Positions 15,785 through 23,148 of a stretch of 34,313 nucleotides of DNA are shown one piece after another. Source of the stretch: a virus; the IMG/VR virus record IMGVR_UViG_3300025450_000071, positions 1 to 34,313 of that record. The stretch is one strand, 5' to 3'. The translations under genes and the position numbers were made by a program. The first letter of the stretch is position 1. Each line of letters opens with the position of its first letter. Under the pieces are notes generated by a model. That model had not been told where the DNA came from. It saw only the letters and a list, made by a program, of their open reading frames with translations, and did no database searches.

Positions 15785-18233
15785 TTGCTGGCTCTTCTAC
15801 CTTCGCTGGGCTAATGGACCAGCTATCCGTTTGGTGTGTTGGGAACTTAGAAACAGATTGCTTAAAAGTTTCTTTTGCTGCGGGGCCACTGAAACGTTCA
15901 ATCTGTTCAGCTAACTTATTTGATGCCTTTGTAGCTTCTTCCATGTTTCCATGAGAAATGTGCTTGTACAATTCATCCTTAGTTTGATTGTAACGTCCAG
16001 TTGATGCATCTGGCAATGAGTTAACAGTCTTTTCTACAGAAGATACACCTTCACGCATGTGCTCCGGGAATGCTTCAGGGTCGTGCTGGAACGTGGGCTG
16101 AGCAGCTCTCATCTTACGCTCGACTTTGTTGCTCATGTATGGAGGCAGCAAGTCAGGGAATGTACCGAACTCTTTAGACACTTCCTTAACAAGAGCAAGG
16201 TCTTTTGATGGTGCTGTGTAATGAGCATTCGGTGCTTTCCAGTGCTGCTCACTTTGACGAACAATCTGGTTCATACGCTCTTCAGGAATGTCAATACCAT
16301 TCTTCATCATTCCGCTAACAAGGCGCTGATCAAGTGGTGCATCGCTCTTCATGTCTTCTACACTTGAACCAAGCTTGCCCTTGTATGTTTCCATAGTGGT
16401 CTGGCCAGTTGATGGGTCAATGTAATTAGGGAAGTGATCAAAACTGTGAGGGTTATCTGCTGTTCCTAGGCCACCGTATTGATTAGCAAACACTGCTTGT
16501 ACGTGTCTCTTAGGCAAGTAGAACCCTGGTTTGCCACCCTTTGTCCTAGCACCATGGATGATGCGAGTGCCTGGGGGCAATGTGTTTGGGTCTGCGGCGC
16601 TTCTGATGTGACATGGGCATGGCAAGTTAGTAGGTTTGCCATCCTTATCGAACATCTCCTGGTCGTCATGCTCGCAGTTCTTGCAATCATCACGTCTCAA
16701 GTGTGAATAGTGGTCAACACCAGTATTACCAACACCAGTACCAGAAAGTGGCATGTTGATCTCTGCGTTGCCATAGAAATCATCTGCGTATCCGTGCGTA
16801 GGAGGCTTCTTCTTCTTAATTACCTTTGGACCATCTACTGTCTTATCGATCAGAGTACCATCGCAGTGTGGGCAAACGTTATCAGGTGTCAAGGCAATGC
16901 TTGAGTCATCTGAGTGGCAGTTGTCGCAACTGATAGCGGAAGTATCATGTCCAGTAGCGTTGCAAGCAACACATGGGGTTGACTTTGCACCATCTTCGGT
17001 GAACTTATCACCCTTGCAAATCTTGCAAAGAGGTGCATCTTCTGGATTAACGTACTTTTGCTTACCGCCACCAAGGCCAATAGTGTGAGGTACCAAGATG
17101 GGGTTACCAGCACTGTCCGTGCTTTCCTTCATGTTAACATTGCCCTTGAAACAGCAACGGCAACCTACGATGTTATCATTCTGGTTGGAATTGATTTTAC
17201 CATCACCACATGCGCACGAAGGGTGCTCCTCATGTGTAGTAGTTTCCCAGTCTCCAACAGTCTGCTGACCAGCTTTAAGCGTCTCATATCTGGTGTAACG
17301 CTTTACATGATCTCCGCCAGGCGTAAAGTGGATCATAGGCATATAGGTGCCTTCTGGGCCACCTTCATCGAATGCATGAGCTAGCTCTACACTCTTTTGA
17401 CCCTTGCCGTTATCTACTTCACGATATGCTTTAAGTAGCGGGTTCTGCAGGAGTCTTTCCTTGTAGCCGGGTGTTGTGCCATGAACCATCTGTGGCAGCT
17501 GCTCTGGTTCCTTGCCTTTAGGACCGTGTGGGACTTCACAACCGTTCTCTGAGTCTCCGCCACAAACACAAAGGCTTCCACCTCTTTTGTATGGACCGGT
17601 GCCGAGAGCCATTGACATAAGGTGGTCGATTGCATCACCCTTGTGTGTAGCAATCGTATTTGCTACCGAATCAGGGTCTAGACTTTCAGTTTCTGCTCCA
17701 ACACCACGTGCTCTTTGCTTCCTACCTTGCGCATTGGCACGTAATAGCTTATCAGTAGCAGTGCTAATGTTTTCGCCTTTTGCTCTGCGTCTGAAACCAA
17801 TCATGCCATGCGGAGCAAGCTCGAGAAGCTTGTCAGCGTTTTCGTGTTGTGAGTACTGTGATCTAGGAATTCTAATCATCTTGTATTCACCACTGCGCAT
17901 CAAGTCTTGCTTGAGCTCACGGGCGTAGTCACCACCACGTTCATTTTCACCTGAATACTTAGGCAAGTCTTTGTGGATGAATTCGTAACGCTTAGGTTCT
18001 GCAGTTGGGTTGTTAATGGGGTGGTAGTCGTTGTCACCAAATTGGATAGCAAAAGGGGCGTCATTGAATTCTTCAGCCTGGGTACGTCGCTTTTCGACAG
18101 ACTTGCGCTTCTTTCTTGCTTCACTCTCAGCCTTTTGATATTCTCTCTGCTTCTTGTTTACAAAGATGCGATCATCGTTACTGGCGGAAGTCTTAACGTA
18201 TTCTATGTTCTTATTAAAAACAAACTTATTCAT
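15777..18233 (-). CDS. Large cysteine-rich protein with tandem zinc ribbons, unknown function
   Basis: 818 aa. The N-terminal 60 residues are basic (Lys/Arg/Glu helix). Cysteine groups are C222/C224/C232; C340/C342/C358/C360/C361; C403, C406, C421, C424, C436, C439, C454, C457; and about C518/C521/C540/C542. The third group is regular: CxxC, 14 residues, CxxC, 11 residues, CxxC, 14 residues, CxxC, which reads as two tandem zinc ribbons. The last 250 residues are helical and polar, without cysteines. It overlaps the next gene by 8 nt. No enzyme motif is visible. It could be a structural, internal or nucleic-acid-binding protein. Known protein families with DnaJ-type CxxC repeats have different spacing. 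Confidence 0.6.
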   Translation of the reverse strand: MNKFVFNKNIEYVKTSASNDDRIFVNKKQREYQKAESEARKKRKSVEKRRTQAEEFNDAPFAIQFGDNDYHPINNPTAEPKRYEFIHKDLPKYSGENERGGDYARELKQDLMRSGEYKMIRIPRSQYSQHENADKLLELAPHGMIGFRRRAKGENISTATDKLLRANAQGRKQRARGVGAETESLDPDSVANTIATHKGDAIDHLMSMALGTGPYKRGGSLCVCGGDSENGCEVPHGPKGKEPEQLPQMVHGTTPGYKERLLQNPLLKAYREVDNGKGQKSVELAHAFDEGGPEGTYMPMIHFTPGGDHVKRYTRYETLKAGQQTVGDWETTTHEEHPSCACGDGKINSNQNDNIVGCRCCFKGNVNMKESTDSAGNPILVPHTIGLGGGKQKYVNPEDAPLCKICKGDKFTEDGAKSTPCVACNATGHDTSAISCDNCHSDDSSIALTPDNVCPHCDGTLIDKTVDGPKVIKKKKPPTHGYADDFYGNAEINMPLSGTGVGNTGVDHYSHLRRDDCKNCEHDDQEMFDKDGKPTNLPCPCHIRSAADPNTLPPGTRIIHGARTKGGKPGFYLPKRHVQAVFANQYGGLGTADNPHSFDHFPNYIDPSTGQTTMETYKGKLGSSVEDMKSDAPLDQRLVSGMMKNGIDIPEERMNQIVRQSEQHWKAPNAHYTAPSKDLALVKEVSKEFGTFPDLLPPYMSNKVERKMRAAQPTFQHDPEAFPEHMREGVSSVEKTVNSLPDASTGRYNQTKDELYKHISHGNMEEATKASNKLAEQIERFSGPAAKETFKQSVSKFPTHQTDSWSISPAKVEEPANE

Positions 18234-18235
18234 TA

Positions 18236-19018
18236 TTAACTTTCGTCTTCCTCGAGGTCATTAACATCGAACATTCTTTGTACCTTTGCCCCAGGTATAT
18301 TAACTGTTGGTGTATTAGATGGTTGGTTACTTGGTGGCGTAGCTTCAGGAACTGTTTGAACCTTACGCTCTCTTCTCTTTGGCGTAGGTGTTTCATCGAC
18401 TGGTGTCGTTGATTCCTCAGAGTTATAACCCTTAACCTTTGACTTCGGCATCTTAATATCATGCTTTGGTGCTTCATCATCGGCAGATAAATAAGTAACA
18501 CCTGTAGTTACTGTCTGATATGGTGTTGGTGTTGTAACTGGAGCATCGCTGTCTTGTATACCACGAGTTCTAGAACGTTCTTTGTTCCTAACAACTCGTC
18601 TCTTCGTTTCGCTCTTCAAGCTACTTACAGCACGCTCAGTCTTGTTAATGTTCCTATTTTCAATGCGTTGATCTGTCTTACCAGATTCGCCTGGGTTCAG
18701 ACCAGATGGACGCTGGTTAGCAACAGCATGTTCCATCTCAACGATTTCATTACCAACAAAAAGAGCATGGTTTGCGCATGTGTGAACCTGTGTCACTCCA
18801 GATGGAGTGTAAATGAATTCACCATCTTTGTTCTCTGCTACGCCACCACGCTCGTAGCTCTTAGCACCTTTTGCTCTAGCTTTCAAAGCTTTCCTAGAAG
18901 AACGCTGGATGCTATCGCACGGGCCCAGAGAATCATATTTCTTCGCTTGTTCTGGAGCTAAGCTATCTCTAAGATCAGCTATGCAGCAACGCTTTCCCAT
19001 ATTAACATGCGTATCCAT
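18236..19018 (-). CDS. Basic, Pro/Thr-rich phage protein of unknown function
   Basis: 260 aa. The N-terminus has CCIADLRDSL and a Lys/Arg-rich helix near 40-60. A short folded-looking patch follows (FIYTPSGVTQVHTCANHALFVG). Residues 120-160 are strongly basic, and the rest is low-complexity Thr/Pro/Glu with an acidic end (DVNDLEEDES). The ATG overlaps the previous stop by one base (TAATG). An alternative ATG lies six codons later. The overall pattern suggests a mostly disordered protein that could bind nucleic acid or join larger assemblies. I recognise no domain. Confidence 0.5.
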   Translation of the reverse strand: MDTHVNMGKRCCIADLRDSLAPEQAKKYDSLGPCDSIQRSSRKALKARAKGAKSYERGGVAENKDGEFIYTPSGVTQVHTCANHALFVGNEIVEMEHAVANQRPSGLNPGESGKTDQRIENRNINKTERAVSSLKSETKRRVVRNKERSRTRGIQDSDAPVTTPTPYQTVTTGVTYLSADDEAPKHDIKMPKSKVKGYNSEESTTPVDETPTPKRRERKVQTVPEATPPSNQPSNTPTVNIPGAKVQRMFDVNDLEEDES

Positions 19019-20247
19019 TATTGATCTCCCTTGCAGCGGTAAGACTCAGCAATAAATTTGTCAACACGGTCAAATTTATTGCCAGGGTAGCTATCTGGAA
19101 ATGGAGCGGTTTTGATTTTAGCGATGCCACTCTTGTAATCATCACTTTGCTTAATCTTGGAGATGTTTTCTGGTGTTTCAAAGCCTCTTCTTTTTTCACA
19201 ACCACAAAAGACGTGTGACTCTTGCTTAGTAGGCGTTGAGGGTGTAGACGCAGGAAGCAATGCTTGCTCTTCTCTTTTTTGCCTTATTTGCTTTATTTCG
19301 TCGAAAGTGTCTTTGAAGGCACCTGCGTAACCAGTACCTTCTTGCTCTCCGCGTCTTACAAGCATCTTATTGATAGATTCAATGTTTTGACGACCCTTCA
19401 TTGCAAGCACTCGGTCTTGACCCTGCACACCGTGTTCGGGGATAGCAATGGTAGTCTTACGTGATGGTTTGCTAGCAGGCACTCTAGAAGTTCCAGAAGA
19501 CGCGCTTGAGTCATCGTCTTCAAAGTCTTCTAACTCTGGTACGTGTTCTTCTGGGGTTTCATCAGTGGGAGCAGACTTTGTCTTATTGAACTTCTTATTG
19601 ACAGGTGGCAATGCCTGGATAGGAATACCCTTATCTTCTTCCTGATCACCTTCATGTTCTTCTTCGTGAGAAACATTCTCTGGGATTTCTTCTTCAGCTT
19701 CTTCAGCTTCGTGAGGAGATTCTTCTTCTGGGTGTCCAGGAAGCGTTTCAGGATCGTAAGTGAACTTACCTACTTGTTCTTCTTCAGCTTTCTCTTCATC
19801 ATTGGGTTCTGTATCAACTTGTTCTGGCTCTTTGTCTTCAGTTGCATCAGACCATTCTTCCTGCTTGCCTTCGTAGTCATCAGGATCGTAATCGTCGCTA
19901 GAAGCGTTGAAAAGCATTTTGAATGTGGCTGTCTTGCCCAAAGATGGCAATGCAATAATATTTGCTTTTTTCAAGAACTCAATAGATTCAGGAGAATATT
20001 TGATCGTGCCAGGCGTTTGGCCCTGCTTATTCAAAATGTCTTTAAGAGCGTCTTCTTCGCTGGTATAAAGCTTTTTAGGCGTTGAAACTGACGTAGGAGC
20101 AGTAGGGTGCTCTGTTCTCTTATATTTTCTAGGCCCTGGTTCTTTTTGCCCTGATTGTGTGTTATCTTTTCTCAAATACCACTCAGGGTCTCCATTACTA
20201 ATGGCACCCGTACCCGAAGAGTACTTAGAATTAAATGTTTTAGCCAT
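19018..20247 (-). CDS. Highly acidic, largely disordered phage protein
   Basis: 409 aa. The N-terminal third has a short helical domain with SEEDALKDILNKQG. Residues 115-260 are dominated by Glu and Asp with few hydrophobics. A basic linker follows, then a C-terminal part with helical segments (IESINKMLVRRGEQ, TFDEIKQIRQKREEQ) and a small Cys group (FCGCEKRRG). Acidic disordered segments of this length occur in phage scaffold-like, internal or DNA-mimic proteins, but none of these roles can be shown here. Its start codon and ribosome-binding site lie in a 10-bp inverted repeat that touches the preceding stop codon. Confidence 0.5.
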   Translation of the reverse strand: MAKTFNSKYSSGTGAISNGDPEWYLRKDNTQSGQKEPGPRKYKRTEHPTAPTSVSTPKKLYTSEEDALKDILNKQGQTPGTIKYSPESIEFLKKANIIALPSLGKTATFKMLFNASSDDYDPDDYEGKQEEWSDATEDKEPEQVDTEPNDEEKAEEEQVGKFTYDPETLPGHPEEESPHEAEEAEEEIPENVSHEEEHEGDQEEDKGIPIQALPPVNKKFNKTKSAPTDETPEEHVPELEDFEDDDSSASSGTSRVPASKPSRKTTIAIPEHGVQGQDRVLAMKGRQNIESINKMLVRRGEQEGTGYAGAFKDTFDEIKQIRQKREEQALLPASTPSTPTKQESHVFCGCEKRRGFETPENISKIKQSDDYKSGIAKIKTAPFPDSYPGNKFDRVDKFIAESYRCKGDQ

Positions 20248-20278
20248 ATCAACCTAACGATTCAACAAAGGTTGATAT
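20246..20278 (-). promoter_or_regulatory. 10-bp inverted repeat burying the start of the 19018-20247 gene
   Basis: ATATCAACCT at 20246-20255 and AGGTTGATAT at 20269-20278 are perfect reverse complements around a 13-nt loop. In the minus-strand mRNA the 3' arm contains the ribosome-binding site (AGGTTGAT) and the AT of the ATG at 20247. The 5' arm begins at the last base of the preceding stop codon (20280-20278). Translation to that stop would open the stem, so the likely effect is translational coupling: the acidic protein is made only when its upstream neighbour is translated. A DNA operator role cannot be excluded. Confidence 0.55.
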
Positions 20279-20883
20279 TACTTGTTGTATTGATCTGGGT
20301 AGTTCTTGTGAAAAGGATTGTGCTTCATAGGGCTCGTAAACTTGTCGTGCTCTTGAGTGGGCTCAGGGTTGTTAAACTTCTTCCTGGAGTCATCAATGCC
20401 CTTGTCAACTCTGCTACCAATGCAATTGTGAAGGCCACTAGCACCACACTTCTTACAACGATCATCCTCACGTGGCTCATAGTGTTTGTGGTAATCGTTA
20501 GGGCCAGACTTAGGATTGTACTGTGGAGGAGTCTTCTTATTAGCATTGTTGGGGTCATCACCATTACCACCAGCAAATGTGGTTTCAGCAGCAATCTTGC
20601 AGAATTGGCAAGATGCGTGACGGAGCTGCCACTCTTCGTGTACAGCGCGTACGAGTTTAGCCTTGGAGTCACTGACGTTGGCGAGTCTGCGGTGTGCAGT
20701 GCGCTCGATGTCCTCTTCGACCATTTGCATGCGGAAAGCAAGCTCCTTATCGCTGTGAGCCATGAACAAGAAATCACCTGTGTTGGTAAGCAGCTCGTGC
20801 TTAGCAGTGACAAGCTTCTTACCAGCAAGCTTGGCATCAAATGCCATATTTACTGAGTCATCGTAATCGAACATCGAGGTCAT
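20278..20883 (-). CDS. Zinc-ribbon phage protein of unknown function
   Basis: 201 aa. Residues 1-95 form a helical, charged domain (LVTAKHELLTNTGDFLFMAH, then IERTAHRRLANVSDSKAKLV). Cysteine pairs follow: CQFC at about 94-97, then CKKC and a further Cys in GLHNC, which together fit a zinc site. The C-terminal 50 residues are polar and His/Asn/Lys-rich. The ATG at 20883 has an AAGGAG site in an 89-nt leader after the tRNA cluster, so it is the first protein gene of the next transcription segment. The family is unknown. Confidence 0.55.
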   Translation of the reverse strand: MTSMFDYDDSVNMAFDAKLAGKKLVTAKHELLTNTGDFLFMAHSDKELAFRMQMVEEDIERTAHRRLANVSDSKAKLVRAVHEEWQLRHASCQFCKIAAETTFAGGNGDDPNNANKKTPPQYNPKSGPNDYHKHYEPREDDRCKKCGASGLHNCIGSRVDKGIDDSRKKFNNPEPTQEHDKFTSPMKHNPFHKNYPDQYNK

Positions 20884-20901
20884 CGTGTTACTCCTTATAC
20901 T

Positions 20902-20915
20902 GTTCCCTTAGGAAC
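20902..20915 (-). promoter_or_regulatory. Small hairpin in the leader of the 20278-20883 gene
   Basis: GTTCC (20902-20906) and GGAAC (20911-20915) flank a 4-nt loop, just upstream of the AAGGAG site and ATG. It is short and may be chance, but it lies in the leader together with the larger palindrome at 20925-20941. Confidence 0.25.
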
Positions 20916-20924
20916 GCTGGACAG

Positions 20925-20941
20925 TAGGCAATATATGCCTA
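20925..20941. promoter_or_regulatory. 17-bp palindrome, operator-like, between tRNA-Tyr and the next gene
   Basis: TAGGCAATATATGCCTA has 6-bp arms around a 5-nt centre. On the minus strand a -10-like TATAAC (five of six) lies at 20953-20948, six bases upstream of it; no good -35 box is visible. It matches 14 of 17 bases of the palindrome at 28084-28100, and two of the three differences are a paired change that keeps the symmetry. It looks like a shared protein-binding site or RNA hairpin. Confidence 0.5.
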
Positions 20942-20972
20942 ATACCTGTTATAAGATAGAGCATGTTTTAAA

Positions 20973-21056
20973 TGGTCGATGGGGAGAGATTCGAACTCCC
21001 GTACCCGAAGGATCTGGTTTACAGCCAGACGCGATTGGCCACTCCGCCACCCATCG
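20973..21056 (-). tRNA. tRNA-Tyr (anticodon GTA)
   Basis: A full cloverleaf can be folded: acceptor CGATGGG with CCCATCG, anticodon stem TCTGG/CCAGA with loop CTGTAAA, a moderately long variable arm, and a T arm with GTTCGAATC. The 3' CCA is encoded (20973-20975), unlike in the other tRNAs of this window. The anticodon reads TAC/TAT codons and is not a stop suppressor. It is last in a row of four tRNA genes. Confidence 0.9.
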
Positions 21057-21061
21057 ATTTG

Positions 21062-21132
21062 CTGAGGGAGAAGGACTCGAACCTTCAACAAAAGCTCCAA
21101 AGGCTCCCGTGTTGCCATTACACCATCCCTCA
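21062..21132 (-). tRNA. tRNA-Gln (anticodon TTG)
   Basis: Acceptor TGAGGGA pairs fully with TCCCTCA. The anticodon stem GGAGC/GCTTT (two G-U pairs) carries the loop CTTTGGA, anticodon TTG. The T arm is GAAGG TTCGAGT CCTTC. No CCA is encoded. Five nucleotides separate it from tRNA-Tyr. Confidence 0.88.
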
Positions 21133-21154
21133 ATGTTTATTGCATGGCATGCAG

Positions 21155-21241
21155 CGGAATGAGTAGGATTCGAACCTACGGAGGCTTTGATACCTCGCCG
21201 GTTTAGCAAACCGGTGCTTTCGACCACTCAGCCATCATTCC
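21155..21241 (-). tRNA. tRNA-Ser (anticodon GCT)
   Basis: Acceptor GGAATGA pairs with TCATTCC. The anticodon stem CCGGT/ACCGG carries loop TTGCTAA, anticodon GCT. A long class II variable arm (CGAGGTATCAAAGCCTC) follows, as expected for serine. The T arm is GTAGG TTCGAAT CCTAC. No CCA is encoded. Confidence 0.9.
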
Positions 21242-21246
21242 TTATG

Positions 21247-21318
21247 CTCCCAGGGTAGGGATCGAACCTACGACCGAGCGATTAACAGTCGCTTGCTCTG
21301 CCGCTGAGCTACCTGGGA
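21247..21318 (-). tRNA. tRNA-Asn (anticodon GTT)
   Basis: Acceptor TCCCAGG pairs with CCTGGGA. The anticodon stem AGCGA/TCGCT carries loop CTGTTAA, anticodon GTT. The T arm is GTAGG TTCGATC CCTAC. No CCA is encoded. It begins 8 nt after the stop of the cupin gene, so the four tRNAs probably derive from the same transcript as the sugar operon. Confidence 0.9.
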
Positions 21319-21326
21319 TTGTAAAA

Positions 21327-21683
21327 CTAGTCTCCTTTGACCACTCTGATACTATCATAGTCGAAGTGTTGGGTAGAGAACTCAAATACGCGTGAATTCT
21401 CTAGACCAATGATTCTGTGACGTAAACCGACAGGTACGTGGAAAAGGTCTCCCGCATTAAGCACCTTTTCCTGTGCGAGCTCGATATCGTCTGTCTCACC
21501 GTAAAGTACGATGACCTTACCGTTCTCTACGTAGAAGGTTTCGTCCTTGATGTTGTGATAATGGTAAGAAAGCTTCTTACCCTTATTCATGTGCAAGATC
21601 TTGGCGCAGTACTTCTCAGAGTTACAAAGAATCTCTTCATAACCCCAGCCCTTTTCTACAAATTCCTTATTCAAAGAAGTCAT
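21327..21683 (-). CDS. Cupin-fold sugar-operon protein, possible sugar-phosphate isomerase
   Basis: 118-aa single-domain cupin. The N-terminus has EKGWGYEEIL, similar to the KPWGxE element of type II mannose-6-phosphate isomerase domains. Metal-binding residues follow in SYHYHNIKDETFYV (HxH and E) and in a later FHVPVGLRHRI (H). It overlaps the preceding HAD gene by 17 nt. I chose the ATG at 21683; a GTG one codon earlier is slightly better spaced from the AAAGGA site. Cupins in sugar clusters act as isomerases, epimerases or oxygen-independent tailoring enzymes. Because no GmhA-type isomerase is present, this protein is a candidate for the aldose/ketose step, but that is only an inference. 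Confidence 0.7.
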   Translation of the reverse strand: MTSLNKEFVEKGWGYEEILCNSEKYCAKILHMNKGKKLSYHYHNIKDETFYVENGKVIVLYGETDDIELAQEKVLNAGDLFHVPVGLRHRIIGLENSRVFEFSTQHFDYDSIRVVKGD

Positions 21684-21984
21684 CACTGTTTATTCCTTTG
21701 TCATCGATGTAAAAATCAGCAGAAGGTTTACCCATGATTAGATGATGGTACTTACAACCCCATTGCTTAAGCTGACGCTCCGTAATGTCACGGAAAAGTA
21801 TTTCTACAAGCTTTGGGTCATTATTTGTCCTATGCATACCTCGAGCCGTAAAATAAACGACTGTATGACCCTCTGAATAAAGCTTGTTTATCTGATCAAT
21901 ACGTTCTTGAACAGGCAGTGCATTTTCATACTTACCATCAGTAAGTGTGCAGATGGTGCCATCAATATCTACAACGTATCTCAT
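21667..21984 (-). CDS. HAD-superfamily phosphatase, capsule-type
   Basis: 105 aa. The N-terminal DIDGTICTL is HAD motif I with nucleophile D6 and acid D8. VVYFTARG is motif II (Thr). The C-terminal KPSADFYIDDKGI gives the motif III Lys and motif IV Asp pair. At this size it has no cap domain, as in the small phosphatases often found in capsule and LPS loci. In this operon it would most simply fill the GmhB role, removing the 7-phosphate from heptose-1,7-bisphosphate, although it is not a classical GmhB by length. It overlaps the nucleotidyltransferase gene by 4 nt. Confidence 0.8.
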   Translation of the reverse strand: MRYVVDIDGTICTLTDGKYENALPVQERIDQINKLYSEGHTVVYFTARGMHRTNNDPKLVEILFRDITERQLKQWGCKYHHLIMGKPSADFYIDDKGINSDDFFE

Positions 21985-22370
21985 CGTTCTAAGATCCTAG
22001 TGGTTGAATAAGGCTCAAGTCTAGTGAAATAATCAATCTTCTTTGCGTACTCTTTACCAGGGAAGTCCTTGCCGAACCAGTCAGCACCAGCAAACCAGAT
22101 ATCTGGGGATAAAGCCTTGACGATATTGATCAGTTCTTCATCTGAGTCAAAGAGTAGCGTTTGATCAACATACTTAAAAGCATCAATAACAAATTGTCTA
22201 TCATACTGATTATGGAAAGGTCGATCAGAGCCTTTCTTCTCTTTTACACGCCTATCAGTGTCGATAGCAACAGTTAGGGTGTCACCATGCGATTTGGCAT
22301 GTTTTAGAAGTGCTACATGGCCTTTATGAATGACATCAAACGTGCCAGTTAAAAAGATCTTCTTATCCAT
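21981..22370 (-). CDS. hldC: Heptose-1-phosphate nucleotidyltransferase (HldE C-domain/RfaE2-like)
   Basis: 129-aa single-domain cytidylyltransferase-fold enzyme. GTFDVIHKGHVALL contains the HxGH motif (H15, H18) that binds the nucleotide phosphates. The C-terminal YSTTRILER corresponds to the (S/T)STxI element of the family. Such enzymes attach AMP or CMP to a sugar or alditol phosphate. Because the kinase and epimerase next to it match the heptose pathway, ADP- (or another NDP-) heptose is the likely product; glycerol-3-phosphate cytidylyltransferase is the main alternative. In Escherichia coli this domain is fused to the kinase; here the two are separate genes with the epimerase between them. 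It overlaps the epimerase gene by 8 nt. Confidence 0.75.
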   Translation of the reverse strand: MDKKIFLTGTFDVIHKGHVALLKHAKSHGDTLTVAIDTDRRVKEKKGSDRPFHNQYDRQFVIDAFKYVDQTLLFDSDEELINIVKALSPDIWFAGADWFGKDFPGKEYAKKIDYFTRLEPYSTTRILER

Positions 22371-23148
22371 TTAGATACTCGTCTACAGTCTTGAATTTGT
22401 AGTCACCCCACTCTGGCTTAGCACAGGTATACGTCTGATACTTGCCAACCAGGTGTTCTGGGAACGGTACATATTCTATAGCACCGTTATAAAGGTATGC
22501 AACTGACTCAGCAACGTCTTTAAAGCTAATTGGGTTGCTTGTGCCAAGATCATAGATGCCAGAAGGCTTATCGTTGTTGAGAACGATTTCAACAAGGTCA
22601 TCAACGCAGACAAAGTCTCTCTTGAAGTTCTCTGAGCCTTCAAACAGCTTTAGAGAGCCTGTCTCTTTAATTTGGGCTGAGAACTTGCTAACAGGGCTTG
22701 CCTGGTCACCTTTACGGCCTTCATAATCACCATATACGTTGAAGTAACGAAAACCTTGGATAAGAGAGAACTTATCCATGTTATCTTGCACCCAGTAGTC
22801 AACTGTCAGCTTTGACATAGCATATTGGTTCTTAGGGTTAGGAATACCCTGCAAATCGCCATAAACGGAAGCAGAAGAAGCATACTTAACAGGGATACCA
22901 AAAGAGATAGCAATCTCAAAGAGGTCTATCGTGTATTCAACGTTCCAGGCATACAGTTTCTTAACATCCTTTTCAGTAGTGCTGGAGATAGCACCCTGGT
23001 GCAAAATAAGATCAACTTTATCCCATTCTTTAAAGTTATAAAGGAAGTGATAAGCATCTTCTTTATCAATAGGCAATAAAGGCTTGTTAGAAAGAACCTT
23101 GCTAAAGTTTCTACCAATGAAACCTTCTGAACCAGTCAAAATGATCAT
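22363..23148 (-). CDS. hldD: NDP-heptose 6-epimerase-like SDR enzyme (HldD-like)
   Basis: 261-aa extended short-chain dehydrogenase. The NAD(P) motif is GSEGFIG (6-12), and the catalytic pair is Y109xxxK113 (YAMSK). Several stretches closely match bacterial HldD: HQGAISSTTE, SSASVYG, GFRYFNVYG, LFEGSENFKRDFV, SGIYDLGT and EYVPFPEHLVGKYQ. HldD converts ADP-D-glycero-D-manno-heptose to the L-glycero form by oxidation and reduction at C6. The protein is about 50 residues shorter than the E. coli enzyme, missing pieces between motifs rather than a catalytic residue. It overlaps the kinase by 4 nt. It may act on a related NDP-heptose rather than exactly the LPS substrate. Confidence 0.85.
   Translation of the reverse strand: MIILTGSEGFIGRNFSKVLSNKPLLPIDKEDAYHFLYNFKEWDKVDLILHQGAISSTTEKDVKKLYAWNVEYTIDLFEIAISFGIPVKYASSASVYGDLQGIPNPKNQYAMSKLTVDYWVQDNMDKFSLIQGFRYFNVYGDYEGRKGDQASPVSKFSAQIKETGSLKLFEGSENFKRDFVCVDDLVEIVLNNDKPSGIYDLGTSNPISFKDVAESVAYLYNGAIEYVPFPEHLVGKYQTYTCAKPEWGDYKFKTVDEYLNG

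Noticed and set aside
19543-20085. Plus-strand frame of 180 codons rich in Phe and Ile, looking like a membrane protein
   Set aside because: It is the antisense of Glu/Lys-rich codons (GAA/AAG read as TTC/CTT) of the acidic protein gene, which creates false hydrophobic runs.
20973-21132. Suppressor tRNA suggesting stop-codon reassignment
   Set aside because: Anticodons are GTA (Tyr) and TTG (Gln), neither of which reads a stop codon, and genes end normally with TAA, TAG and TGA.
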